From Haemophilus sp. (GTDB lineage Bacteria; Pseudomonadota; Gammaproteobacteria; Enterobacterales; Pasteurellaceae): 64,000 bases of DNA. The DNA lies in NCBI GenBank assembly GCA_019423025.1, contig JAHZCD010000002.1, positions 62,001 through 126,000 on the forward strand. The letters run 5' to 3'. Every line of letters starts with the position of its first letter. The stretch's first letter is position 1. Below the pieces are notes generated by a model. The model saw only the letters and a program-made list of their open reading frames with translations. It was not told the DNA's origin and did no database searches. Positions 15,642 through 25,000 of the stretch are shown here, one piece after another. Made by a program: the position numbers and the translations under genes.

Positions 15642-15983
15642 TTATGCGTTTTTTGTTGGGTAATCCCACCAAATATCGAATAATTCGCTGATTTCGATTT
15701 GTTGCAATTTATTCTCTTCTAACCATTTTTGTACTAATTGGCGATGGCTTTCATCACATTTACCGATTTTCTCTAAGCAAACTAAGCCTTCCCAATGTAA
15801 ATAGCCGCTACCTTCATAAGCTAAGCCGTTTGGTTGAATCACTTCAGCAATAAAACGATCAACGGTTTCATCGATAGTTTCGATGCTGGTTCCTTCAGCA
15901 AATTGCCAATTCACTAAAAAGCCTAATTCTTGGAATTCAGCTAAGTGAAGTTTTTTACGTTGACGTTGATTACGAGTTTTCAT
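15642..15983 (-). CDS. yggL: YggL family 50S ribosome-binding protein (DUF469)
   Basis: A conserved small protein, described in E. coli as associating with the large ribosomal subunit; its physiological role is not settled. The 113-residue product shows the family's Arg/Lys-rich N-terminus (TRNQRQRKKLHLAEFQELGF), GSGYLHWEGLVCLEKIGKC and the C-terminal ISELFDIWWDYP. A TTG two codons upstream is nearer to the AGGAG site, so a TTG start at 15989 cannot be excluded; I prefer the ATG. It is directly downstream of trmB on the same strand and probably co-transcribed with it. Confidence 0.9.
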   Translation of the reverse strand: MKTRNQRQRKKLHLAEFQELGFLVNWQFAEGTSIETIDETVDRFIAEVIQPNGLAYEGSGYLHWEGLVCLEKIGKCDESHRQLVQKWLEENKLQQIEISELFDIWWDYPTKNA

Positions 15984-16034
15984 TTTCAATGTTCTCCTAT
16001 GTTAAGGTAATGGGTATCGTCATCATCTCGATGA

Positions 16035-16781
16035 TTATTTTTTCTTAAAGTATAAATCCCATACGCCGTGACCTAAGCGATGACCGCGCGCCTCAAATTT
16101 TGTAAGAGGGCGGAAATCAGGACGTGGAATATAATCTTGTTCGGCTGTATTGATTAAGTTTTCATTGGCTGAAAGGACTTCGAGCATTTGTTCCGCATAG
16201 TTTTCCCAATCCGTTGCCATATGAATAAAACCATTTGGTTGTAATTTTTGCACGACTTGCTCCACAAAGTGCGGTTGAACAATACGGCGTTTATGATGTT
16301 TCGCTTTATGCCAAGGGTCAGGGAAGAAAAGTTGTAAGCCGCCTAATTCACCGTCTTTTACACAATCACGTAAAATTTCAGTGGCATCATGGCAAATCAC
16401 GCGAAGGTTTTTCACGCCTTTTTCTACCGCATAAGCAATACAGGCACCCACACCAGGCGTGTGCACTTCAATACCGAGATAATTTTTATCAGGATTTGCT
16501 TCAGCCATATCCACTAACGATTTGCCCATACCGAAACCAATTTCTAATATAACGGGATTGGTATTGCCATAAATCGCGGCAAAATCAAAAGGGGCGTTTT
16601 GATAATCTAATCCAAGATCAGCCCAGTGATCGTTCATCATATTTTTTTGAAAATCACTTAAGCGACCCGTCCGCAACACAAAGCTGCGAACTTTACGTTT
16701 ATAACGACCATCTTCTGTAAATTCAGCCGTTTCAACGGTTTTACGTTTTTGATCAGCAAAGGTTTTTTGCGATTCTGTCAT
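16035..16781 (-). CDS. trmB: tRNA (guanine-N7)-methyltransferase
   Basis: Methylates N7 of guanine 46 in the variable loop of tRNAs using S-adenosylmethionine. The 248-residue product has the Rossmann-type methyltransferase core: NPVILEIGFGMGKSLVDMA (cofactor loop), NYLGIEVHTPGVG, and LQLFFPDPWHKAKHHKRR, the diagnostic TrmB motif, with a C-terminal TKFEARGHRLGHGVWDLYF. It is divergent from priA and followed by yggL 51 bases downstream. Confidence 0.97.
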   Translation of the reverse strand: MTESQKTFADQKRKTVETAEFTEDGRYKRKVRSFVLRTGRLSDFQKNMMNDHWADLGLDYQNAPFDFAAIYGNTNPVILEIGFGMGKSLVDMAEANPDKNYLGIEVHTPGVGACIAYAVEKGVKNLRVICHDATEILRDCVKDGELGGLQLFFPDPWHKAKHHKRRIVQPHFVEQVVQKLQPNGFIHMATDWENYAEQMLEVLSANENLINTAEQDYIPRPDFRPLTKFEARGHRLGHGVWDLYFKKK

Positions 16782-16895
16782 GGTATTTATTCGCTCAATT
16801 AAAATTGGCGGCGATTATACACTAAAAGGCAAGGTTGTGGGATTTTTCCACCTAATTCCCGTATAATGACAAAAATTTTTAATCGTTTTTTTGTT

Positions 16896-19085
16896 ATGAA
16901 TATTGTCCGAGTTGCATTAGCCGTACCGCTTCCCCGATTTTTTGATTATCTCTCTTCACCTGACTTGGCGCCAATCGTTGGTGGACGAGTGTTGGTGCCT
17001 TTTGGTTCGCAAAAACGAGTCGGTATCGTGGTGGATTTGCCAGCTTCTTCGGATGTCGCAAAAGAGAAGTTAAAACCGATTATTGATGTACTTGATAATG
17101 AATCACTCTTTAATTCGACAACTTGGGATTGGTTAGCTTGGTCCGCTAATTATTATCGTGCTGCATTAGGCGATGTGTTGTTTCAAGCGTTGCCAGTCAA
17201 ACTCCGCAATGGAGAAAGTGCGGTTAAAAATGACCGCACTTTTTGGCGTATTACGGACCTTGGAAAACAAGCGTTAGAATTGGGTGCATTAAAACGCGCT
17301 AAAAAACAAATTGAAGCCTTAAATTTGTTGCTAACGCAAGATCTAGAAAAAGGTAACAATGAAATCAGTTCCGCAATTTGGTCAGCCCTTAAAGGCAAAG
17401 ATTATGTGGAAGAGATTATTGCGTCTACTGAACAAAAAAGTTGGCAGCAAGCTCTAGGGGATAATCCTTTAGTTAATCTTGATAACCGATTGACCTTAAA
17501 CAAGCAACAAGCCCTTGCATTTAGCCAGTTGCTTTTCCAAGAAGGCTTTAATGTGTGGTTGTTAGAGGGCGTAACTGGTTCGGGCAAAACCGAAATCTAT
17601 CTGCAATACATTGAAGAGGTGTTAAAGAAAGGCAAGCAGGTTTTAGTGCTTGTTCCTGAAATTGGGCTTACCCCTCAGACAGTGAGACGGTTCCAAGCCC
17701 GTTTTAATGTGGAAATTGATGTATTGCATTCCAACTTGAATGATACACAGCGCTTAAATGTTTGGGAGCGAGCAAGAACAGGACAGAGTGCAATCGTGAT
17801 TGGTACGAGATCGGCGCTTTTTACGCAGTTTTCAGATCTCGGCTTAATCATTTTAGATGAAGAGCATGATGGTTCGTTTAAACAGCAAGATGGTTGGCGT
17901 TACCATGCGCGTGATTTAGGCATTGTGTTAGCGCAAAAGCTTAATATTCCTATCTTATTAGGTTCTGCCACACCAAGTTTGGAAAGTGTGAATAACGTAC
18001 AAAATGGTAAATATCATCATTTGGTGCTATCAAAAAGGGCTGGAAATGCAACCGCACTTCGCCAGTTTGTGATTGATTTAAAACATCAACGAATTCAAAA
18101 CGGCTTATCTGAACCGCTATTGCAACGTATGCAAGAACACTTAGAAAAAGGTAATCAAGTGTTGTTATTCCTTAATCGACGTGGATTTGCCCCTGTGTTG
18201 TTATGCCATGAATGTGGTTGGATTGATGAATGTCATCATTGCGAAAAGCCTTATACTTATCACCAACATCAGCGCGTTTTACGCTGCCATCATTGTGGTG
18301 CACAAAAAACAGTGCCGATGCAATGTGGCCATTGTGGTTCAACGCATTTAGTCACAACGGGTTTAGGTACAGAACAACTGGAGGAAACCCTAAAAGCACG
18401 TTTCCCACAATATAATATTGCTCGCATCGATCGTGATAGCACTGCACGAAAAGGCAAGCTTGAAGGTTATTTAGAGGATATTCAGCAAGGTAAAAGTCAG
18501 ATTTTAATTGGCACACAAATGTTAGCTAAAGGACACCATTTTCCGAATGTCACTTTGGTTGCTTTAGTGAATGTAGATAATGCCTTATTTTCTCTTGATT
18601 TCAGAGCCGAAGAACGTTTAGCGCAGCTTTATGTACAAGTTGCAGGGCGCTCAGGCAGAGCTGAAAAACAGGGCGAAGTGGTTTTGCAGACACATTATCC
18701 GGATCATCCGTTATTAACCACCTTGCTTGAAAAGGGTTACCAAGCCTTTGCAGAAGAAACCTTGAAGTTACGTCATAATATGGGCTTGCCTCCGTTTAGT
18801 TTCCAAGCGTTGTTTAAAGCACAATGTCGTCATTCTGAAGAGGCGGAAAATGCATTGTCGCAATTGGCCTCTTTTTTCTATGAACAAAAAATAGAAGGCT
18901 TGCAAGTGTTGGGGCCGATTCCCGCACCGTTCAGCAAAAAAGCGGGGCAGTATCGCTGGCAGTTATTATTACAGCATACTTCTCGGAAACAATTACAGGC
19001 GGCATTGAGTCGATATTCACCAGAGCTGATAAAGTCTTCTCAAGTGCGGTTAATTTTAGATGTGGATCCATTGGATTTGAGTTAG
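16896..19085 (+). CDS. priA: Primosomal protein N', replication restart helicase PriA
   Basis: A 3'-to-5' DNA helicase that recognises stalled forks and starts reassembly of the replisome. The product is about 729 residues. The N-terminal DNA-binding domain begins MNIVRVALAVPLPRFFDY. Helicase motifs include GVTGSGKTE (Walker A), DEEHDGSFKQQ (Walker B) and GSATPSLESV. A paired zinc-binding region holds CHECGWIDECHHC and CHHCGAQ...CGHCGS, and VAGRSGRA is motif VI. The frame extends ten codons upstream, but the ATG at 16896 gives the usual N-terminus. Codons for residues about 107-117 contain an inverted pair of uptake sequences followed by five T bases (see findings). Confidence 0.97.
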   Translation: MNIVRVALAVPLPRFFDYLSSPDLAPIVGGRVLVPFGSQKRVGIVVDLPASSDVAKEKLKPIIDVLDNESLFNSTTWDWLAWSANYYRAALGDVLFQALPVKLRNGESAVKNDRTFWRITDLGKQALELGALKRAKKQIEALNLLLTQDLEKGNNEISSAIWSALKGKDYVEEIIASTEQKSWQQALGDNPLVNLDNRLTLNKQQALAFSQLLFQEGFNVWLLEGVTGSGKTEIYLQYIEEVLKKGKQVLVLVPEIGLTPQTVRRFQARFNVEIDVLHSNLNDTQRLNVWERARTGQSAIVIGTRSALFTQFSDLGLIILDEEHDGSFKQQDGWRYHARDLGIVLAQKLNIPILLGSATPSLESVNNVQNGKYHHLVLSKRAGNATALRQFVIDLKHQRIQNGLSEPLLQRMQEHLEKGNQVLLFLNRRGFAPVLLCHECGWIDECHHCEKPYTYHQHQRVLRCHHCGAQKTVPMQCGHCGSTHLVTTGLGTEQLEETLKARFPQYNIARIDRDSTARKGKLEGYLEDIQQGKSQILIGTQMLAKGHHFPNVTLVALVNVDNALFSLDFRAEERLAQLYVQVAGRSGRAEKQGEVVLQTHYPDHPLLTTLLEKGYQAFAEETLKLRHNMGLPPFSFQALFKAQCRHSEEAENALSQLASFFYEQKIEGLQVLGPIPAPFSKKAGQYRWQLLLQHTSRKQLQAALSRYSPELIKSSQVRLILDVDPLDLS
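17216..17244 (+). repeat. Inverted uptake-sequence pair inside priA
   Basis: AAGTGCGGT (17216-17224) and ACCGCACTT (17233-17241) form a 9-10 base-pair stem with an 8-base loop followed by TTTTT. The layout is that of the terminators seen elsewhere in the window, but here it lies in frame within the priA coding sequence and is translated as part of ESAVKNDRTF. Confidence 0.9.
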
Positions 19086-19179
19086 CAAAAATTCCCTAGA
19101 AAAATGCACTGTTTTCCAGTAGAATTAAGCGTTTTTTTATACTCTAAGTTTAATTTATCGAATATTTTAGGATTTTATC

Positions 19180-20064
19180 GTGGCTCATCGAGATTTTGCC
19201 GGTCGAAGCGGCTCAAAAAATAATAAAAAGAAAGCAAAGAAAAGTTTTAATCGCAATACCTTAATTGTTCTTGCGTTGGTGGCGGTATTAGGTTTTGGGT
19301 TAGGGCTTTACTTCTTAAAAAGTAAAACACCAGCACCTGTAGTGACGACAAATGTTCAGCCGGAAAAACCGCAACCGAAAAGTGTGTTACCAAATCGTCC
19401 AGAAGAAGTATGGCACTATATTAAAGAATTAGAAACCCGTACGGTGCCGGTGGATAATAATCCTTCTTCTGTTGAAAAAAATATGCGTTTGACGGAAGAG
19501 CAGCGTCAAGTGCTGATTCAAATGGAAAAGGAGCAAAAAGCGGCAGAAGAAGCGAAAAAATTAGAAGCTCAACGTAAAGAGCAAGAAGCGGCGAATGCAG
19601 AAAAAGCCGCGGCTCAAGCACAGCAAGCTCAACCAGCACAGACAGCTCAAACTCAGCTAGCTCAGCAAACAGCAAACCCAGAAGCGAAAAAGCCTGAGCC
19701 AGTTAAAAAAACAGAGCCAGTTAAAAAGCCTGAACCTCCGAAAAAAGTAGAAGTGGTGAAAGCTGAACCCGCAAAAACGGAACCTGCTAAAACTGAGCAA
19801 CCGAAAAAAGTAGAACCGAAACCCGCTGAACAACAAGTACAGGCTGGCGGCAAAAAATTCGGTTTACAATGTGGAGCATTTAAAAATCGTGCACAAGCAG
19901 AAAGCTTACAAGGTCGTCTAGCGATGGCTGGCGTAAATGCACAAATTGCGACAAGTGAAGAATGGAACCGCGTACGAGTGGGACCATTTGGTAGTCGAGA
20001 TGCCGCAACAGCAGCACAAGATAAAGCAAAATCAGTGGCGAGTTGCGTAGTGATTGGAATGTAA
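19180..20064 (+). CDS. ftsN: Cell division protein FtsN
   Basis: Late divisome protein that triggers septal peptidoglycan synthesis. The 294-residue product has a short basic cytoplasmic N-terminus (MAHRDFAGRSGSKNNKKKAKK), one membrane segment (about 27-46), a long low-complexity periplasmic linker rich in Ala, Gln, Lys, Pro and Glu (including repeated KPEPVKKTEP-type units), and a C-terminal SPOR domain (about 220-294, from FGLQCGAFKNRAQAESL) that binds denuded glycan strands. The start codon is GTG at 19180 with AGGA upstream. The distance to priA is 94 bases. Confidence 0.93.
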   Translation: MAHRDFAGRSGSKNNKKKAKKSFNRNTLIVLALVAVLGFGLGLYFLKSKTPAPVVTTNVQPEKPQPKSVLPNRPEEVWHYIKELETRTVPVDNNPSSVEKNMRLTEEQRQVLIQMEKEQKAAEEAKKLEAQRKEQEAANAEKAAAQAQQAQPAQTAQTQLAQQTANPEAKKPEPVKKTEPVKKPEPPKKVEVVKAEPAKTEPAKTEQPKKVEPKPAEQQVQAGGKKFGLQCGAFKNRAQAESLQGRLAMAGVNAQIATSEEWNRVRVGPFGSRDAATAAQDKAKSVASCVVIGM

Positions 20065-20074
20065 TTCAGAATTT

Positions 20075-20107
20075 AAAAGTGCGGTTAAAAATAACCGCAC
20101 TTTTTTT
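20075..20107 (+). terminator. Uptake-sequence terminator after ftsN
   Basis: AAAAGTGCGGTTA (20075-20087) and TAACCGCACTTTT (20092-20104) make a 13-base-pair stem with a 4-base loop and a T-run. Confidence 0.92.
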
Positions 20108-20140
20108 ATATTTTCACTTGCCAAAAAACGAAAAATCAAT

Positions 20141-20162
20141 AAAATGAACGTTTATTCATTTT
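20141..20162 (+). promoter_or_regulatory. Palindromic operator candidate upstream of acrR-acrA-acrB
   Basis: Perfect 8-base arms AAAATGAA (20141-20148) and TTCATTTT (20155-20162) flank CGTTTA. The core TGAACG..TTCA pattern is common for TetR-family operators of efflux systems. It sits 58-79 bases upstream of acrR and just upstream of a possible promoter (TTCATC, 17 bases, TATATA at 20191). Binding by AcrR is inferred from position and symmetry. Confidence 0.6.
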
Positions 20163-20220
20163 TGATATTCATCTTAAATGACCTTTCTCATATATAACCC
20201 TAAGAATTTAATTTTTTATT

Positions 20221-20799
20221 ATGCGACAAGTAAAAGCCTCTAAAACGAAGCTTGATGTCAGCGAGCAGATCTTTGATGCAACAGATCGTCTTATGGCAAA
20301 AGAAGGATTACATCATCTTTCTATGCATAAGTTAGCCAAGGAAGCAGGCATCGCAGCTGGCACGATTTATCTTTATTTTAAGAGTAAAGACGAGTTATTA
20401 GCACAATTTGCTCGTCGAGTGTTCAATAAGTTTGTTATGGCGATTGAAGAAGGTTTTGATGAAAATCAACCTTTTTTCGAACAATACAGAAAAATGTGGT
20501 GGAATATTTGGCATTTTCTTCAAGAAAATCCAACGGTTTTGTCAAATATGAACCAGTATAAATCTTTGCTGGAGTTTATTGAAACCTGCAAAGAAATGGA
20601 GCATTCGTGCTGGGATCAGTTTTGTCTCAATGGACAAGCAGCAAATGTGTTAGCTAATTTAGAACCTCGAATTTTATTTTTGCTGAGTCTAGATACTGCA
20701 ATAGTTTTAGCCTCAGATAACAAATTTCTCGGTATAGCGGTTACCGATGTTGTGTTAGAATCTGTCATTGAACGCTCTTGGCGTGCAATTCAGAAATAG
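20221..20799 (+). CDS. acrR: TetR/AcrR-family transcriptional repressor of the adjacent efflux genes
   Basis: Predicted ligand-responsive repressor. The 192-residue product has an N-terminal TetR helix-turn-helix (about 12-60): IFDATDRLMAKEGLHHLSMHKLAKEAGIAAGTIYLYFKSKDELL matches the family pattern, and the remainder is a variable helical ligand-binding domain. It lies 30 bases upstream of acrA in the same direction and behind a palindromic operator candidate, so it probably controls its own gene and acrAB. The start ATG has no strong ribosome binding site. Confidence 0.88.
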   Translation: MRQVKASKTKLDVSEQIFDATDRLMAKEGLHHLSMHKLAKEAGIAAGTIYLYFKSKDELLAQFARRVFNKFVMAIEEGFDENQPFFEQYRKMWWNIWHFLQENPTVLSNMNQYKSLLEFIETCKEMEHSCWDQFCLNGQAANVLANLEPRILFLLSLDTAIVLASDNKFLGIAVTDVVLESVIERSWRAIQK

Positions 20800-20829
20800 T
20801 CATTTTATTGTCTTAATGGAGTTTTCCAA

Positions 20830-22026
20830 ATGAGTATAACTCAAACTGATAAACCAAAGCGTTCACACGTTTTCTTTTTGAAATTAGCGTTAGGCGTATT
20901 TGTGTTAATTTTTGCAGCAATGATTTTCCTTAATCAAATGAAGGCAAAAGGCATTGCTGATTTCTTGGCAAATAAACCAGAAACAGCATCCCCTGTAACA
21001 GCGATGACAGTAAAGGCTTCAGAATGGACGCCAATTATTGAAACGACAGGTATTGTTCGTCCAAATCAAGGGGCGATGTTAAGTGCACAAAGCGCTGGAA
21101 CCGTGTCTAAAGTGCTCGTGCAAAATGGCCAAAGCGTGAAAAAGGGTGATTTGTTAGTTGAGTTAGATAGCTCAGTTGAGCGTGCAAGTTTACAAGCGGC
21201 TCAAGCTCAAGTGGTGTCATTACGTCAAACTTATCAACGTTATGCAAACCTTGCGGGCAGCGGTGCCGTTTCTCGTCAAGAATTAGATAACGCAAAATCA
21301 GCTTATGAAGCACAAGCGGCAAATATTGAGTCATTAAAAGCAACCATTGAGCGTCGCCAAATCGTCGCGCCATTTGATGGTAAAGCGGGTATCGTGAAAG
21401 TGAATGTTGGTCAATACGTTTCAAACGGTACTGAAATTGTGCGTGTGGAAGATCGTTCTTCAATGAAAGTCGATTTTGCGATTGCTCAAAACCTATTAGA
21501 TAAATTGCATATTGGTCAAAAAGTAACAGCTACGGCAGATGCGCGTAAAGGTGAAACATTTGCTGCTAAGGTGACTGCAATTGAGCCAGCGATTAATTCT
21601 TCAACGGGTTTAGTTGATGTTCAAGCAACATTTGAGCCAGAAGATGGCGCAAAATTATTGTCCGGTATGTTTACTCGCTTACATGTGGCTTTGCCAACAG
21701 AACATAATCAAATTGTGGTGCCACAAGTGGCGGTGAGTTACAACATGTATGGCGAATCGCTTTATATTTTGACCGCACTTTCTGATGAAGATATTGAGAA
21801 ATTAGGCGGCGCAGAGAAAGCAGCGAATATGTACCGTGCAAAATCAATCACTGTATTTACGAAAGATCGTCAAGGCATTTATGCCCAATTAAAAGGCGAT
21901 GAAGTCAAAGTTGGCGATAAAATTGTGACTGGTGGTCAGCAAAACTTAAGTAATGGTGCATTAGTTTCTGTTGCAGATAAAGCGGGCGTGGGTACAGAAC
22001 AACCTGCAAATAAAACGAATCTTTAA
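20830..22026 (+). CDS. acrA: RND efflux periplasmic adaptor AcrA
   Basis: Membrane fusion protein that bridges the AcrB pump and an outer-membrane channel of TolC type. The 398-residue product has an N-terminal membrane anchor (about 17-36) without a lipobox cysteine, so it is anchored by a transmembrane segment rather than by lipid. It then shows the barrel-sandwich half-motif AQSAGTVSKVLVQNGQSVKKGDLLVELD, an alpha-helical hairpin with a YANLAGSGAVSRQELD segment, and the second half APFDGKAGIVKVNVGQYVSNGTEIVRVED. A lipoyl/beta-barrel region follows. It is 13 bases from acrB. The outer-membrane partner is not in this window. Confidence 0.93.
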   Translation: MSITQTDKPKRSHVFFLKLALGVFVLIFAAMIFLNQMKAKGIADFLANKPETASPVTAMTVKASEWTPIIETTGIVRPNQGAMLSAQSAGTVSKVLVQNGQSVKKGDLLVELDSSVERASLQAAQAQVVSLRQTYQRYANLAGSGAVSRQELDNAKSAYEAQAANIESLKATIERRQIVAPFDGKAGIVKVNVGQYVSNGTEIVRVEDRSSMKVDFAIAQNLLDKLHIGQKVTATADARKGETFAAKVTAIEPAINSSTGLVDVQATFEPEDGAKLLSGMFTRLHVALPTEHNQIVVPQVAVSYNMYGESLYILTALSDEDIEKLGGAEKAANMYRAKSITVFTKDRQGIYAQLKGDEVKVGDKIVTGGQQNLSNGALVSVADKAGVGTEQPANKTNL

Positions 22027-22039
22027 TTAGGAAAAGCGA

Positions 22040-25000
22040 ATGAGATTTACCGATATATTTATTCGTCGCCCTGTTTTGGCGGTTTCGATTAGCTTGTTAA
22101 TCATTATTTTAGGTTTACAAGCGATCTCGAAATTGGCTGTGCGCGAATATCCGAAAATGACCACGACGGTGATTACGGTGACCACCGCATATCCAGGTGC
22201 AGATGCAAACTTAATTCAGGCATTTGTGACCTCGAAAATTGAAGAAGCGGTAGCACAAGCAGACAATGTGGACTATATGTCTTCAAGCTCTAGCCCAAGC
22301 ACTTCAACAGTCACCGTAAAAATGAAATTAAATACCGATCCGAATGCAGCCTTGGCAGATGTGTTAGCTAAAGTTAACTCGGTTCGTTCTGAATTGCCAA
22401 GTGGTATTGAAGATCCAACAGTTTCTTCATCAACCGGTGGTTCGGGGATTATGTATATTAGTTTCCGTTCTGACAAGCTTGATGCAAGCCAAGTGACTGA
22501 CTATATTCAACGCGTAGTCAAACCTCAGTTCTTTACTGTAGAAGGGGTGGCGAGTGTGCAGATCTTTGGTGCATCTGAGTACGCACTTCGTATTTGGTTA
22601 GATCCAGAAAAAATGGCGGCTCAAAACCTTTCAGCCACAAAAGTGATGTCTGCATTATCAGCGAATAACGTTCAAACGGCGGCTGGTAATGATAATGGCT
22701 ATTTTGTAACCTATAAAAACAAAGTAGAAACCACAACAAAATCGGTTGAAGAATTAGGTAATTTAATTGTAGAGTCTAGCGGTGATAAGTTAGTACGTTT
22801 ACGCGATATCGCTGATATTGAGTTAAATAAATCAAGCGATAGCTCACGTGCGGTAGCGAATGGCGCAGATTCTGTTGTATTAGCGATTAACCCAACCTCG
22901 TCAGCAAACCCATTAACTGTAGCTGCGAAAGTACGCCCACTGTATGACAGTATTAAAAATAATCTGCCGGATGCGATTCAATCTGACATCTTATATGACC
23001 GTACAATTGCGATTAATAACTCAATTAATGAAGTAATCAAAACTATTGTTGAGGCAACGCTGATCGTATTGGTGGTGATTACCATGTTTATTGGTTCATT
23101 CCGTTCGATTTTGATCCCAATTATTACCATTCCGATTTCATTAATCGGGGTAATTATGTTGCTTCAAACCTTGGATTTCTCCATTAACTTGATGACGTTG
23201 CTAGCATTGGTTCTGGCTATCGGTTTAGTGGTAGATGATGCGATTGTTGTTTTGGAAAACGTGGATCGTCACATTAAGTTAGGGGAAACGCCATTCCGTG
23301 CGGCGATTATTGGTACGCGTGAAATTGCCGTTCCGGTTATTTCCATGACCATTGCCTTGATTGCAGTATATTCTCCAATGGCGTTAATGGGGGGGATTAC
23401 GGGTACATTGTTTAAAGAGTTCGCCTTAACCCTTGCAGGAGCGGTATTTATTTCAGGTATCGTGGCATTAACACTTTCACCAATGATGACCAGCAAGTTA
23501 CTGAAATCGAATGCGGAGCCAAGTAAATTAGAGCAACGAGTAGAGCATACACTAAGCAAAGTAAATGCAGCTTATGCGTATGTACTTGATTTGGTGATGG
23601 TTAATCGTAAATGTATGTTGATGTTTGCGGCGATTATCTTTGCCACCTTACCCGTGTTGTTTAAATCGCTTTCGAGTGAATTAACACCAGCAGAAGATAA
23701 AGGGGCATTTTTAGCGATTGGTTCAGCACCGTCTAACGTAAACGTGGATTATGTGCAAAATGCGATGACACCTTATCAAGAGATTTTAACCAATACGCCA
23801 GAAGTACAGTTTGCGATGACGATTTCAGGGGCACCAAGCTCTAACCAATCTTTAAACGTTGTAACTTTAAAAGATTGGAAAGAACGCTCAAAAAGCCAAA
23901 CAGCTATCATGAATGAGCTGAATGAAAAAGCGAAATCAATTCCTGAGGTATCTGTACAAGGCTTCTCGTTCCCAGAAATTGATACAGGGGAGCAAGGACC
24001 TCCGATTGGTTTTGTGATCAGCACATCACAAGATTACGGCGATTTAGCAAATGTAGCCGGTAAATTCTTAGAGGATATGCAAAAATCCAGTAAGTTCGTT
24101 TATACCAATCTCGATCTTAAATTTGATACCGCTCAAATGCGCATTAAGATCGATCGTGAAAAAGCAGGAACTTATGGCATTACAATGCAACAAATCAGCC
24201 GTACGTTAGGGAGTTTCTTATCTGCCGCAACTATTGAACGTGTGGATATTGATGGTCGAGCTTACAAAATTATCTCCCAAGTAAAACGTGACAATCGTTT
24301 ATCTCCGGAAAGTTTTAATAAGTATTACATCACCGCGGCAAATGGTACCTCTGTTCCATTAAGCAGCTTGGTGACGGCTACATTGGAACCACAACCAAGC
24401 TCATTACCTCGTTTTAGCCAGTTAAACTCAGCGGTAATCAGTGCAGTACCAATGCCGGGTACTTCAATTGGTGATGCAGTCCAATGGTTACAAGACAATG
24501 CGAAAAATACCTTGCCACAGGGTTACAACTATGACTTTAAAGGTGAGGCACGTCAGTTAGTACAAGAGGGTAATGCACTTGCTGTAACGTTCTTACTTGC
24601 GGTAGTGATTATTTTCTTAGTCTTGGCGATTCAGTTTGAATCAATTCGCGATCCAATCGTGATTATGATTTCCGTACCGTTAGCCGTGAGTGGCGCATTG
24701 TTAGCCTTAAATGCTTTCGGATTTATTGGTATTGCAGGCACAACGCTAAATATCTACTCACAGGTTGGTTTGATTACCTTAGTCGGACTTATCACAAAAC
24801 ACGGTATTTTAATGTGTGAAGTAGCGAAAGAAGAGCAGTTAAATCATGGTAAAACGCGTGTTGAAGCGATTACCGAAGCGGCTAAAGTACGTTTACGTCC
24901 AATTCTGATGACAACCGCAGCGATGGTTGCAGGTCTTGTACCGTTGCTTTATGCAACAGGTGCAGGTGCGGTATCTCGTTTCAGTATGGGTATCGTTATC

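Noticed and set aside
19500..19850. Lys/Glu/Pro/Ala repeats in ftsN as a possible recent repeat expansion
   Set aside because: Low-complexity linkers are normal between the membrane segment and SPOR domain of FtsN.
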